Shown here: piece by piece, positions 44,566 through 56,224 of the stretch
Layout: each line of letters begins with the position of its first letter
How positions within the stretch are numbered: position 1 is the first letter of the stretch
NCBI GenBank assembly: GCA_050084985.1
Contig: JBITNC010000001.1
Coordinates: 61,318,001 to 61,382,000 of the forward strand
Length of the DNA stretch: 64,000 nucleotides
Direction of reading: 5' to 3'
Origin: Nageia nagi
Taxonomy: Eukaryota > Pinophyta
The notes under the pieces: model-generated
What the model saw: only the letters and a program-made list of their open reading frames with translations
Database searches by the model: none
Told to the model about the DNA's origin: nothing
Translations under genes and position numbers: made by a program

Positions 44566-45330
44566 TATCTCTTTTTTGTACAAATATATCTTTTTGTGTT
44601 TCTGGATACTAACATTGCAAGTTAGAAAAATTAATAACCCAACATCATTGCTAAGTTTCTAGTATTGTCACTACATTCTATGCAAATCCATGATCAGGTA
44701 AAAACAATGAAGAGGTAACTTGTCCATTTATTTACTTTCATTTCATCACAATATATGATTAATATATATTTCTCTTATCAATTGTATCATTTAACATCTT
44801 TGTAAGGAAGGGTCATTCTTATCAAAAATCCATGGAAACATGGTGGCTTAGGGTAACCAAGTTGGTCACTCTTATCATTTGATACCTTTTTAAGAAAGGT
44901 TTATTCTTGTCATAAAATCCATGGTAACATGGTGGCTTGAGACACCAAGCTAATCAACATAAATTGGTAATCTTTCTTCACTACTTGGTGGGTACATCAC
45001 CATGAATAGGTTTGCATTCTTATCACTTATCACTATTATCCATATCATGTTATATTTGAGATATTTTATACAAAAAATATTTCTTGTCTAAGCTCTTTGT
45101 AGGTTCCTTGTTCTTTGCCTTGGATTTTTCCAATGATGAGAGGTCCATTATGTCACAACCTAGTCAAAGAGGGGGAATAATATAAGCAAAAAATTGAGGC
45201 ATCTGAAGCTATCGCCATGAGACTACTTTTTAGGAAGTATTTTTTTACTCTTATTTTTTTTTCTTCCATATACTTTATTTTTAATTTTCTTTATTTAAAA
45301 AGCATCAAAACATATTCAAAGTGGGACATC
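44566..45330. other. TE3 region between pol and the 3' LTR
   Basis: This 765-bp AT-rich stretch has no ORF. Two imperfect copies of a block with tccatgg(a/t)aacatggtggctt occur at about 44831 and 44921. Purine runs gtcaaagagggggaa (about 45165) and caaagtgggaca (45317-45328) are polypurine tract candidates; the latter is next to the LTR. Confidence 0.5.
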
Positions 45331-46066
45331 TATTAACACCTCAAAAATAATTTTAATTTAATTAAAATACCCTTTTTATTTATTTGAAATGATTCATTTA
45401 AATTATTAAATAAATACCTTTATCAATGTGCACTCTCATCTACCTTTATGTTTTATGGTAACATGTCAACTAACATCACAATAAGCCCAAGGACGAACCT
45501 TGACACTTTACCTATTACCTATAAAGGTCGAAGGATGTGCATGATTATAGACATAATATGATCTTACACAATTGTGAATCCTTGATAGGTGGCAATTACT
45601 TATGTCATTATTGATTGATGTTTCTTAATGCCACCTATCAATTTTGGAAATTTTTATACTCTAAGCTTAATAATCCTACTATATTTTACTCATCTAAGAT
45701 TGATATTCTATGAAATGAAGGCAAGAAAATGATATCGAGCAAAGAGAGGCTAAACTAGAAAGTTAGCCAAGCACCACCATTGGGTTCTTGGAGCCATCAC
45801 TAGGTTGAGGCTATATTCTGGGCTCTGTTCTTTAGAGAAGCTCATCATTCATCCCCTTTTTTTTGGATATCACCTTCAATCATCATCATAGGTAAAGTAC
45901 AAGTTTGTATATTTTATTTTCTAGTTTTGATAGGTTAGGGTCGAATAGATCATTATCATCATTTGCATCATTTCTTTTCTATAATTTCATGGTTAAATTG
46001 GTAAATTGAATATACTATAAATAACCTTAATTTAATAAATACTTTTATTATTTTTTGGTTATAACA
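45331..46066 (+). repeat. TE3 3' LTR
   Basis: This 736-bp LTR is paired with 32137-32873 and clearly alignable, at perhaps 90 percent identity by eye. It is flanked on the right by the target duplication tttgt. Confidence 0.92.
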
Positions 46067-46071
46067 TTTGT

Positions 46072-46150
46072 AATATGGCTTTTAACACTTTTAAAGATAT
46101 CTAAAATATGATTTATTAAATAAATAATAAATCATTTTTAGGTGTCTACA
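46072..46150 (-). repeat. TE6 3' LTR, second part
   Basis: It resumes the TE6 LTR after TE3, from aatatggct to aggtgtctaca. It matches 49990-50068, including the run aaataataaatcatttttagg. Confidence 0.85.
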
Positions 46151-46164
46151 TTTTTCCCCTCTTT
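46151..46164 (-). promoter_or_regulatory. TE6 polypurine tract
   Basis: The minus strand reads AAAGAGGGGAAAAA immediately before the LTR terminus TGTAGACACC. This is a classical polypurine tract, and it fixes the leftward orientation of TE6. Confidence 0.75.
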
Positions 46165-48174
46165 GGATATAAAATGAAAAGTATTGAAATTGCATAATTC
46201 AAGAAAATTTAGAGAAATAAAAAAATTTAGAGGCAAAATAAGCTTCCCTTTTATGATTCATATGCTAAGTATGATATCTCATTTGCCTCCTTTTGGTCTA
46301 GAATTGCCTCTCACTTTATAAATCAAAATGATATCCTGTGTGTAGAGTAACATTTTAAATACCATAGAGGTCCTAATATTTGGGATAATATGTGAAAACA
46401 AAAGAAACAATACCCGCATAGATCATATCCATGATAATAATATTCAAAGTAAAAAAAGAAACGATGAAATTAATATAATATTTCTTTGTAGGCTAATGTT
46501 ATTGTAACACATAGTCTACAATTGTTTAGCTGATAAGGTATTTTGATATGCCCAAAGCTTTTCAATCCTTTTTGTCATATTTATCTACACTTTTGAAAAC
46601 ATTGTGCTCGTGGAGTTACCATGGCCTAGATTTTGAATATTATTATTACAACATGCATTCTTATTAAAAGGAATAATGAGATAAACATATGCAATACTAC
46701 TATATTATACCATATTTTCATAGATATAATGGCCTTGAATTTTCAAATTTCATTAGTAAAACATGCATTTCATTTGAAAAAGTAGTTATATGAATAGCAT
46801 ATACAATGTTCACTTTTCATACTAGATATTCAAAGAAATAGTGGTATTAAAATTTCAGATTTCATTAGTAAAACATGCATTCCATTTGAAAAAGTATTCA
46901 TAATAATAACATATGCAATGTTTACATTTTATACTATATATTCAAAGAAATAGTGATCTTAATTCATCAATTACAACAAATTTTGTAATAAATATAAAGA
47001 ATTTACAATGCAAATGCCTTGAAAATATTTTTTTACACATCATGGACATTCTAATTTTCAAAGAATTATCCAAACTAGTATTCAACATGATAAGTATAAC
47101 ATGATGACACTAATCATAACATATTATAACATAAATATCATAAATAAAATGATGTTTGAGATCATATACTTTACATGTATACCCCTAGAATGGGCACTTT
47201 TGAACTATTTTGTGTAATTGAAGTTTTTCTATTTCTAATTTTGATTCTAAATTTCTACCTTTTTGACTTTTGATATCTAATTTTTATCATTCTCCTAGCT
47301 GAAAAATCACACTACCTCTAGCTGAAAATTTTATTGCCCTAGCTGAAACTGATACTACCCCTAGCTGAGACTACCCAACTTATCATGATTTTTCTTTTTT
47401 ATTTATTTATTTATTTTTGATATTTTTTATAAAATGCAATTAATATGGGATGTTGTAACTAGACACAAGACTACCTTATACATGAGACATTTGATTAGCA
47501 TGGCAAATTTGAGAATCTTGATGAGAGATAGAGGAAAAATGTTTGATGAAATAAGGATACTTGATGAAATGATGAGGATTAAAAGATACAAAGAGGAAAA
47601 AAGAAGCAATAGAATGTGATTGAAAAGATGAAGATAAAAAGATAACATGATTAAAAACTTAATAAAATTTATTATGTTAACCAAATGCATGCAAGGGACT
47701 AACTCAAATCATATGCAACCTATATGATATGCAAAATTAGAAATTACAGTACACTAGAGGGTGGTGGAACCACCACCATATTTAGCATATTTTTTTATAA
47801 GAAATTAACCCTCTTTGTTTAGAGTTTCCATTACTTTCTCTTTACTTTAAGTTGCTATTATTTCAATAAGATCAACTATCCCAAGTTGTGCTAAAGGAAA
47901 CAATGTGTTGAACATTTCTATTTGTGCTTAAATTGATACTTTTCAAAATACCAATATTTTTGCATTCTATATTTATGTAATCAAATATCAACTAGATCTA
48001 ATTGGACTGAAATATTCCATGTGCTCTATTGATCAAATTTTTCTTTTTCTACTTTTGATGATGGATCAAATTTCATGTCATTAGTGCCCTGTTTAGGTTT
48101 TTCTATGGCATGGGAATCTTGTGATTTCAAGCTTTCTAAGGTATTACTTTTTGCCAACATTATTTTGGTTTTGA
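46165..48174. other. Non-coding interior of TE6
   Basis: No pol motif is seen in 2 kb on either strand. It contains a 112-bp tandem repeat (46686-46980). At 47297-47385 there are four short units of (c)ctagctgaaa spaced 21-27 bp apart. Confidence 0.5.
46686..46980. repeat. 112-bp tandem repeat, about 2.6 copies
   Basis: Units start catat(g/a)caat at 46686, 46798 and 46910, exactly 112 bp apart. They share ttcattagtaaaacatgcat and catttgaaaaagta. A weaker unit may precede at about 46630. Confidence 0.75.
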
Positions 48175-48744
48175 TTATTGAGGTTGAGTTTGAATTTGAG
48201 GTTTAGGTTGAGGTTTAGAAATATGTTGTATATCATCTTTTTCAAATTTTTGCATATAATATTTTCTTACATATGGATCTTCTAATAATGTATCTAATTT
48301 TTTCTTTAGAAATGCATGATATTTTTCCCTTAAATCAAGATCAATATAAATGCCTAATATCAAAGGAGGATTGGCTAACATAAGCTCTTTAATTTTTTTG
48401 AGTTGATCTTGAGATGATATATTTTCAAATGCATTATCATATATTTGATATTTATCCATAGCATCATTTATATATGGCACAAATTCAATATCAATAGTAA
48501 AATTATCATTATCACTATTAGTATCATTATCATTCTTTTGATTTTCTACATAATTTTGCACATCATCATCATTTGCACTAGTTAAGCATGAATTTGATAA
48601 ACTAATTTTATCATAAGATTATTTGCTATTTTTACTTTGGATAGCATCTATATCCTTAAGCATATCTTATTTTATGAGAAGGTGCAAATAAATCACTTGT
48701 CGCATTCAAATATTCAAGAAAACCACTTGTAGTTGTAGTATCCA
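48175..48744 (-). pseudogene. TE6 short acidic ORF (gag-like position)
   Basis: The minus strand starts MDTTTTSGFLEYLNATSDLF at 48744, then one shift and one stop precede an open 128-codon piece (48175-48561). That piece is very rich in Asp, Asn and Glu, with a helix FLKKKLDTLLEDPYVRKYYM and a final Pro/Gln tract (KPQPKPQIQTQPQ). It is the first coding sequence behind the 5' LTR and leader, where gag sits, but no capsid motif or zinc knuckle is visible. About 190 residues in total. Function unknown. Confidence 0.5.
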
Positions 48745-49403
48745 TGACAAAATAAGCACATTTTATACCATGCAAAATTAAAAATAAAATGCTAGCATGT
48801 ATATCTATGATGTGGGACAAGTTTTATGATGCTAGAACTTTCAAAATTCAAGGAAACAACCTTCAAAATTTAGTGTTTAATGCAAAAAAAAATTATCTAA
48901 AAATATATGGAAATCTTGATACAAATGCATGCAATAAGCTCAAATTAATCTCAAAAATTTACCTACTATGATGATCTATGGTTTTGGCAAGTTTTTATCA
49001 TGAAATAAGTCACTAAATAGTTGCAAATATTTTCAAAATTTATGATTTTTCAATATGATATTTTTTGTAAAAACTTTTTTGAAATTTATCAAAATATGCA
49101 AATTTAGATCTACAAAAATTAGAAAAAAATTTCCAATTATGTTTATCTATGATTGGACAAAAGTCTCTAATGCTAGATCTCACTAAATTGAATAAAATGA
49201 TCTCAAAAAATTGGGTTTTTCTATAGTGAAGCTTTTCAAGAAAATATTATCTTTTTAAAGCAATTAGATTTTCTAAATTTGGGAAAATTTAATTCATCCA
49301 AAAAAAAAAAATTCTAGGGTTTCCAATGCAAGATTCCTCAGAAAATGTGATACCCTAAAATAAAAATTCTAGGGTTTGTAGGATCAGTTGAGGTTCATTA
49401 GAA
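48745..49403 (-). other. TE6 leader with decayed primer site
   Basis: The leader is A-rich with several tctcaaaattt and tatga-t-ctatg type repeats. Next to the LTR the minus strand reads TAATGAACCTCAACTG, two bases in. This is possibly a decayed TGGTGAACC primer site like that of TE3. Confidence 0.4.
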
Positions 49404-50068
49404 TGTAGATAATAAATTATATAAATAATAATATAAACATAAAATAATTCTATGAAGATGACACTTTACAAATATAATGATATGATAAAAAAATCATCAA
49501 GGTATGGTAGAGATATATGAAGGACTAGATTAGATCAAAGGCAAGCATGCAAATGATAATAAATCATGTGAATGAGCATTCATCTCTTCCTTTATCTATA
49601 GCTCTAGATCATGAAGTGGCACATCATGGGCGACGTACAAACTCTATAATGTGGATGTCATAAAACTTGCAAAAGTAAATTATACATAAAATATAACATG
49701 TAATAATAGTTCATAGAAAATAGATCTTCCAATAGGTGGCATCAAAAGACACCATAAGTATGATATATGGGAAAACCACCTATCAAAGAGATTTGATATG
49801 GATGTCAACCTCCAACTCCTATATTTATAACCTACAAGGAAATAGAAAGGAGGGAAAGCTAACACATAGCAATAGTATAATTATTGTTATATTCAATATA
49901 CATTAAAATATAAACCATGATAAATAATATAGCATTTAATATAACACATGTTATTGCATTGTAATATCAACTTTATCTTGGCAATTTGTAATATTGATTG
50001 TAATAATTTTAGAGATATCTAAAATATGATTTACTAAATAAATAATAAATCATTTTTAGGTGTCTACA
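49404..50068 (-). repeat. TE6 5' LTR
   Basis: This 665-bp LTR starts TGTAGATAAT and ends GTGTCTACA. On the minus strand TTATAAATAT at 49821-49830 is the likely TATA box. It matches the split left LTR. Confidence 0.85.
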
Positions 50069-50943
50069 ACAATCATGGAAAGAAGAAGAAAGAAATGGAT
50101 AAGGTAGAAGACACTCTTTACACCACTTAACTCATCTCATCCTTGTGTAAGTTATTCCAAGCATACTCAATGCTTTCACAAGACATTAGGGAAGAATTGA
50201 GCTTTTAGGATTCCATTAAGGTGACTAAAGAAGAAGAAGTGCATGATGTGACATCACTAATAGGGATACATTCGAATGCTCAAAGGGAACAAACACAAGT
50301 ACACTCTTGAAAGAAGGGTTTTGCATATAATGAGAATAGGGTACCATAATGTCACCAACCATTAAAGAAAACACACCCTTCTTCAAGAATCATTTTAGAT
50401 ATATAGATGATGGAAGGTAAAGTGACACACTATAATTCTATCAAAATTAAAGGAGAAATCATGGGAGAAGAAGTTCTCATCCTGATTGATAATGGAGCCA
50501 TACAAAGATTCATTGGTCTATGGTGTGTAATAAGGAAGAACCTCCCAACAAATATGGTGAATGCATTTTATGTTACCAATGATAATGGCCACTACACATT
50601 ATGTGAAAAATTAGTGAGACTCAACATCCAAATGGGAAACTACATCCTTGAGGACAAATTTTATGTCTTCCCCAAGATAGCTCACAAGAGGTAACACTTG
50701 GAGTATAATGAATGTATTCCTTGGGCAACATTCAAACCAAGTTTTTGCAATAAGAGGTGAGCTTCTTCTTCAAGGGAAAATATCTCATCATTAAAAGCAT
50801 TAAGATTGGACATGGATAATGTTTGATAACTACACCAAAGAAGAAGTTAGATTTTACAAAGTCTTGGATCAACCAAGAATATTCTACTATAACTGTGGAT
50901 TTTTCAAATTGCTTAGGGAAAAGCAATTTAGGGAAGACAAATT
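50069..50943 (+). pseudogene. Remnant Ty3/gypsy protease region
   Basis: The open piece 50407-50694 reads NSIKIKGEIMGEEVLILIDN followed by GAIQRFIG. This matches LIDSGATHNFI of plant Ty3/gypsy proteases, with Asn for Ser and further changes. The rest (NGHYTLCEKLVRLNIQMGNY) fits the protease C-terminal half. The sequence before 50407 is charged, Lys/Glu-rich and may be the gag tail. It is cut by a solo LTR at 50944. Because integrase in the same orientation follows at 53257, these are probably parts of one old element whose RT has been lost. Confidence 0.6.
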
Positions 50944-52344
50944 TGTAATATCCCCATTTTTTAGGTGTTTTCTCCATTTCACCTATGATAATTGGGAACA
51001 TTAATTTAGGAGTGAATTTATCAATTTATAAGTTTTGGCCAAAATGATGTAAACTCCATTTAAAGACTTAGAAAAAACTCTAATTATGGAATAAATAGTC
51101 CTTTTATTTATTTATTACATTTATTTAATTACTTAAAATGCCAATAATAATGTATTTATAATACCAAGCTAATTATATTTGTAAATGCAATATTAGTCTC
51201 TAAAAAAGACATTATATATTTATAGCCTTAATAGTTGTAATATTAGCATTTAATGTATCTCTAATCATTAATGCTTCCCTCTTTAAGGTAGAGTATCCTC
51301 TTAGGTGATTGCACTGACTATGAGGTCACTAGGATCTCTAAGGTTGGGTGTGGCACTATAAATAAGGATTCAATAATCTCAAGGCAAGAGGTTGACTCCC
51401 ATGTATGGGTGTTGGATACTTGAGCATCCCAAGGCCCCATGTCACGTCTCCTTGACACTTGTACTCATAGCACTAATCCCAAGGTAGCCTAACATAACTC
51501 CATCTTAAACATTAGCATTCATGGTCCTTAGATGTGATTTCACTTATCCCAAGGATTCCCATCTTAGATGTTGCAAACATGAGTAAATGAATCATAATCT
51601 CTACCATTGGATCATTTTAATGCAAGACTATAAGAGAGACTACATCACCTATAAAAGGATAATACTTGATCATTAGGATATATGTTGAGTATTGCTATTA
51701 AACCCCTATTATTTAGATTGAGTGAAAGCTCTATCCTATCCACTTATAGGGAAACTTACATTTGAGGTATTGAGGTGAGAGGAGGCTAAACTAAACATAT
51801 TAAATCCATCTTGAGAGAAACACTATTGGTTCCATCAAAGATGCTATAGAGGAAGTCCTAGACTGCACCTCACTATTGCTGCAATTAGTGAGGCCCTGGA
51901 GCCATCCAAAATAACCATACTGGAGGTAGTCTTGGTACAATCTTCTTAGGTAGATAAAAAATATATTATTGTAATTTTCCTTCCACATTTCTACATCAAT
52001 ATAATTACATTATTATTATTACAATTTGCTATCTATCTCTTTATTCTTGGATGTTGGGTTTGTAGAGTAGTTTTGCATTGCTAAAATTTTTATTTTGCTC
52101 CCTAAGTGTGATGTTGGATATGGGTTGATATTTTCATAGCATAAAATCTATTTTTGCTTCCTATTTATATAGTTGGGTATTTGAAGACATTTTCTACATG
52201 TTTGAATTGTTTAATTGCTCAATTAGATAGTCATTTGCATAATTATGCATTTTTTAACTTGTCTAATTAGTTTCAAAGCTAGAAGACAAGCATCCCTATC
52301 CTACGACACACTTGTGCATGATCCATTGATTTGGGATCATTACA
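50944..52344 (+). repeat. Solo LTR (1.4 kb)
   Basis: It starts TGTAATATCCCC and ends GATCATTACA, flanked by aatt on both sides (50940-50943 and 52345-52348). A TATA box (CTATAAATAAGG, about 51355) points rightwards. No second LTR or interior is present, as after LTR-LTR recombination. Its terminal sequences resemble those of the TE2 LTR, but the body does not obviously match. Confidence 0.6.
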
Positions 52345-53256
52345 AATTATAAACTCTCTTGATTGGGAAATTCATTTTATATCATCATCAATTAAATGCC
52401 TTATTCCCTCTCCATCTTCATCAATCAATTATGTATCTCAAAACATTTTTTTGTTCTTCTTTATCTTAGTTGTAAAATATATCATAAAAAGGGGCAAACG
52501 TGTACATATAAACATGATATATTCTATCTCTAATCCACTAATTACCCTTATATTATCATAATAATCACTAAAACACCTTTAATAACACTATTTAGCTTAA
52601 TCTTAAGCTAAAATCATGATTATCTCCCTAATCATTCATTTAATGAGGTTTTAAACTACCAAAATGAGTGAAAATGTGTCTTGTAATTGCCACCATCATC
52701 ATTAACTCTCCTAATTAATTTGGACTGTTGGATGTAAAATATATAATGACACTCCTCAATTCGAGTCAAAGTGTGATGCTCCCATCCTAGCCATTCATTT
52801 GCATTTTTAATTATTTATCCTTGTTACTCTTCAAGAAACATAACTTTCTCTCAATCTTGGTCAACCATTTCACCACTAGATCCAAGTGTAAGACAAGTTT
52901 CTCTAAAAATATAAATAGAGTCATCCTGGGTTCATTTCAACACAACTCATTGTAGTATTATTTAAGAATCAATCTAGTGGAGCATCTTTAGAGGCAACTT
53001 GTGAGATTTAGAGTTATTTTAGATTTCTTACATCTCTTATTCATGGGACTCACTATCACAGGTGAATTCAATATTGTAAGATCATGGGCCTTTGATGTTT
53101 TTTTATTTATTTCTATTTATAAAGGGATTATCAATAGTAAATTATGCTTCCCTCTCGGATGCTTCTATTCTAAAAGTATATAATTTTCTTTGACATTATT
53201 TAATAGTTCACTTTCTTATTCAATCCATCCCTCTCTCTTGAATGACTAGAACATAA
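52345..53256. other. Unassigned sequence, possibly an old LTR fragment
   Basis: No coding motif is seen. A promoter-like stretch (aaaatataaatagagtcatc, about 52905) followed by exon-like sequence suggests part of another LTR, but no partner or ends are found. Confidence 0.3.
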
Positions 53257-53526
53257 GTCATAAATTTGATTCATCATCATATCATATGTAGATTTGGCAT
53301 CCCTAGGAAATTCTTCATGGATAATGGAACTCCATTCAAAAATAAGGATGCCAAACAACTATGCAAAATATACTATATCATTCAGGGACTCTTTACTCCC
53401 TACTATCCTCAAAGAAACAACCAAGCTAAAGATTGAAATAAAACTCTCATCAAAATTCTCAAGAAATTTACCAACGACATTAACCATGATTGGCACCTTC
53501 AATTACCCATAGCTTTATGGGTATAT
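53257..53526 (+). pseudogene. Remnant Ty3/gypsy integrase core
   Basis: One frame reads FGIPRKFFMDNGTPFKN, then FTPYYPQRNNQAKD, a stop, NKTLIKILKKF and DWHLQLPIALWVY. The Asp of MDNG is the second catalytic acid. The Glu expected after NGQA is Lys here. The integrase is interrupted at 53527 by the 3' LTR of giant copy B, so this is part of the target into which copy B inserted. Confidence 0.8.
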
Positions 53527-53945
53527 TGTTAAGAATTAAAATACCAATAAGAGTTTTTACCCAAAAAATAACCTTATAAGCATGCAAAACAAGATATTTG
53601 ACAACCAACAAAACTTTTTATTGATCTTTGGTATGAACCTCAATAATCAGTTTACAATGACAAATCTCATATCAATTTGTGATGTACAATAGTGCCTTAT
53701 ATAGTAAGGGCTTTTGATTATAGTGAAGAGAGATATAGACTCCCTTGGACCTCCTTCGAATGAGCTTATCGATGTCTACAAGCCTTTAGTAGTGTCTCCA
53801 AAACCTACAAGAAAAGGTTGATGATGATCTTTGATTGCTTAGATCTTCTTTGGCTCTCTTTTGTTCAAACCAGCTACCATACACCTACGAATTCTGCACA
53901 CATGCAAGCAAGAGACATATCAAACATACTTGCTCTAGTGAAAAT
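53527..53945 (-). repeat. Copy B 3' LTR, first part
   Basis: It begins TGTTAAGAATT and aligns by eye with 29485-29880, for example accaacaaaactttttattgat and atatcaaacatac. The alignment is lost at about 53945, where the inserted segment begins; that end is uncertain by some tens of bases. Confidence 0.6.
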
Positions 53946-56224
53946 TTTAAGACCCCCCCTTAAAAAAAATTTAATAGGAAGGCAATCAATATCAAAATAT
54001 GTTAAAAAATGAGGTGATCAATTTTGAAACGTATTCAAAAATGGGCAATCAATTTCGAACCCTACTACTTTTGTTACAAATGAAGCAAAAAATTATAATT
54101 TTAAGGTGAAAAATTATACATAACATCATATTGATAACCTCCTACTTAATGATCTTCTAGATAGAGAAGCCCTCATCTTATGATAATAGTAGCTAATGAT
54201 CTAATTAAAATTAATTTGATTATATATCAATTTTGTTAACTTTATCATTAGAATTCAAATAATTGCAATAGGTCATATATATATATATATATACACACAA
54301 ATATGGCTCAAAAATCCTTTTAATATAAAAATTAAAAATATAACCATTGAAATGATCTAATACAATTTTAAAATAAAATTGACTAGATTTTTTAAAAAAA
54401 GATTCCAAAATAAAATAGATTAGATTTTAAAACAAAATATATTAAATTTTAAAATAAAATAAAATAAATTAGATTTTAAAATAAAAGACATTAGATTTTA
54501 CGATAAAATAAAATAGATTAGATTTTAAAATAAAATATATCAGATTTTGAAATAAAAAATAGATTGGATTTTAAAATAAAATAGTTTAGATTTTAAAATA
54601 AAGATATTAGATTTTGAAAAAAAAAATAGATTAGATTTTAAAATAAAAGATATTCGATTTTGAAATAAAATAAAATAGATTAGATTAAAAAAAAATAGAT
54701 TTTAAAATAAAATAGATTCGATTTAAAATAAACTAGATTTTAGATTTTGAAATAAAACAAGATATATTACATTTTAAAATAACAGAGGTGTCCATGTACT
54801 CTTCAGGGATGATACATCTCTCTCTTCCATCCATTTCACCTCTTTGATGTAAGATGCCACTTCGAACTCCCACTACATATACACATGTATCAGCTAGATG
54901 GCCAGGGTGCCGTGGAAGGTGTTACTGGTCTAGTTTGTTCCGAGTCTAATTGTTTTGATTATACAAAAATTTTAAGATATTCTCCTTGAATTACATAAGA
55001 GCTTCCCATGACGCACATCTTCATTTGGTTCAACATGCGGTCCACCAAAAAGAGATCCCACCTGATTCACACACCACCAAAACATTCAATATTGGTTCAA
55101 TCAATCTACGCCTACAACAAGAATATACATTATAGATTACTGAGCGAGAAAGTAATAAAATTTAGACCTTTCACTGCTTTGGAGAAGATCTTGATGTCTC
55201 TACTAGATCCATAAAATTCATAAAGGTCACCTATAATGACAATGAAGATCAATTTTTTTATGGATACGGCTCTGCACATTATGAACTCTGGTTCATATAT
55301 GCTCGCAGCCACTAAGAAGTTAAAAAATAGATGCATAAAGAAGAAAACGCATAGTAGAGGGGGACCATGATGACTCACATTATAAGCCTAACATGTTGTC
55401 ACACTGCAAATTAACTCAAACACCCACATCACACTGACGTCTTGTCTAAATTTATTTTATGAACTAGGCAACGAAAACATATAACAATAAAATCTAACTT
55501 TACAACTAGCATTTCCATAAAATCTAACGAAGTTTTTAGAAGACTGCAAAACACTATACACAAAGGAAAAATATACATACAATGGATTTGATACGCACCA
55601 AAGGAAACATCAAGCATGGTTGCAGAGCCTGGATTACAGATCATACAGTTACAGAGATAGAAATAGATGGCCATAGAAACCATTTGATAGTCTTCGCATA
55701 GAACCACTTCCACAGTCTTCGCTTTTGAAGGATATGGTTCTTCGTAGCTCATGTTTTAGATTTAATGCAAATAAAATTCATTACTACTATCAAATCACTC
55801 ATTCTCTGGAAAAAAAAAAAATCAATCTTCAAAGCAAACATTTCACATACACAATCTCAACTGACTGAATATTTATTTTTGTACATCCTATTTGAAATAC
55901 CTGATACCACAAAGAAGCCGGAATGTATGTCCGATCAAATCCCACTATCTATGGTTCACAATAGTCAATCTTTGATCCAAGTCACAAATAATAACAAACA
56001 TATAAACCTTTGCAACAATAGCTATATAATTCAAGCTTGTATCTAGCAAGGCTTGTACTGAATAAAAGCATAGAATTCTTGAAAATTATATATTATTAGT
56101 GGATTGGTATATACTCCCATAAAAAATAAATAAAATTGAGGAGACATGTCGAATGTGGGACCCCTTAATAGGCAAATCCAGGATTTGCAATCCTAGATTT
56201 TAGCCATTTTGCTACTAGTTCGCT
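53946..56224. other. 2.3-kb segment inserted in the copy B LTR, gene-like and CpG-retaining
   Basis: This segment has no match in the copy A LTR. The left 0.4 kb is AT-rich, with a (TA)n run near 54275-54296 and then an A/T minisatellite. From about 54790 base composition changes: CpG-containing words are frequent (tgacgcac, atgcggtcc, gctcgcag, tgacgtc, ttcgcttttg), unlike the CpG-poor surroundings. On the minus strand, open pieces (55429-55752, starting MSYEEPYPSKAKTVEV; 55130-55378 with GDLYEFYGSSRDIKIFSKAV) are bordered by acceptor-like ttattatag or ttgttgtag and T-rich tracts. It looks like a host gene fragment with introns, but I cannot name the gene. Limits are approximate. Confidence 0.4.
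54377..54785. repeat. AT minisatellite built on ttagattttaaaataaaata
   Basis: About 18 degenerate units of 15-25 bp share ttagatttt(a/g)aaataaa(a). It is a locally expanded simple sequence within the inserted segment. Confidence 0.85.

Larger units (their letters stand above)
32137..46066 (+). mobile_element. TE3: Tat-type Ty3/gypsy retrotransposon, split by TE7
   Basis: LTRs at 32137-32873 (TGTTAACACC...TATAACA) and 45331-46066 (first bases TA) are flanked by a perfect target duplication, tttgt (32132-32136 and 46067-46071). Plus-strand order is primer site, gag, protease, RT, RNase H, second RNase H, integrase. Removing TE7 leaves about 8.6 kb, a normal length. Stops and frameshifts occur in every domain. 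It inserted into the left LTR of TE6. Confidence 0.93.
31524..50068 (-). mobile_element. TE6: non-autonomous LTR retrotransposon, split by TE3
   Basis: The right LTR (49404-50068) starts TGTAGATAATAAATT and ends TTAGGTGTCTACA. The left LTR runs 31524-32136, is interrupted by TE3, and resumes 46072-46150 with the same end. A purine tract on the minus strand at 46151-46164 touches the left LTR, so transcription runs leftwards from the right LTR. The 3.25-kb interior (46151-49403) has one short minus-strand ORF and no pol. Flanks gaaat and acaat match at three of five bases, too weak to call a target duplication. Confidence 0.8.

Noticed and set aside
32137-46066. Endogenous pararetrovirus origin for the RT and RNase H sequences.
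   Set aside because: LTRs, target duplications, an integrase and a dual RNase H identify Ty3/gypsy retrotransposons; no movement protein or viral coat motif is seen.
56140-56215. Helitron 3' end: an 8-bp hairpin gcaaatcc/ggatttgc followed by ctag motifs near the right limit of the inserted segment.
   Set aside because: The hairpin is about 25 nt or only 3 nt from the two CTAG candidates rather than about 10 nt, and no matching TC 5' end next to A is evident at the left limit.
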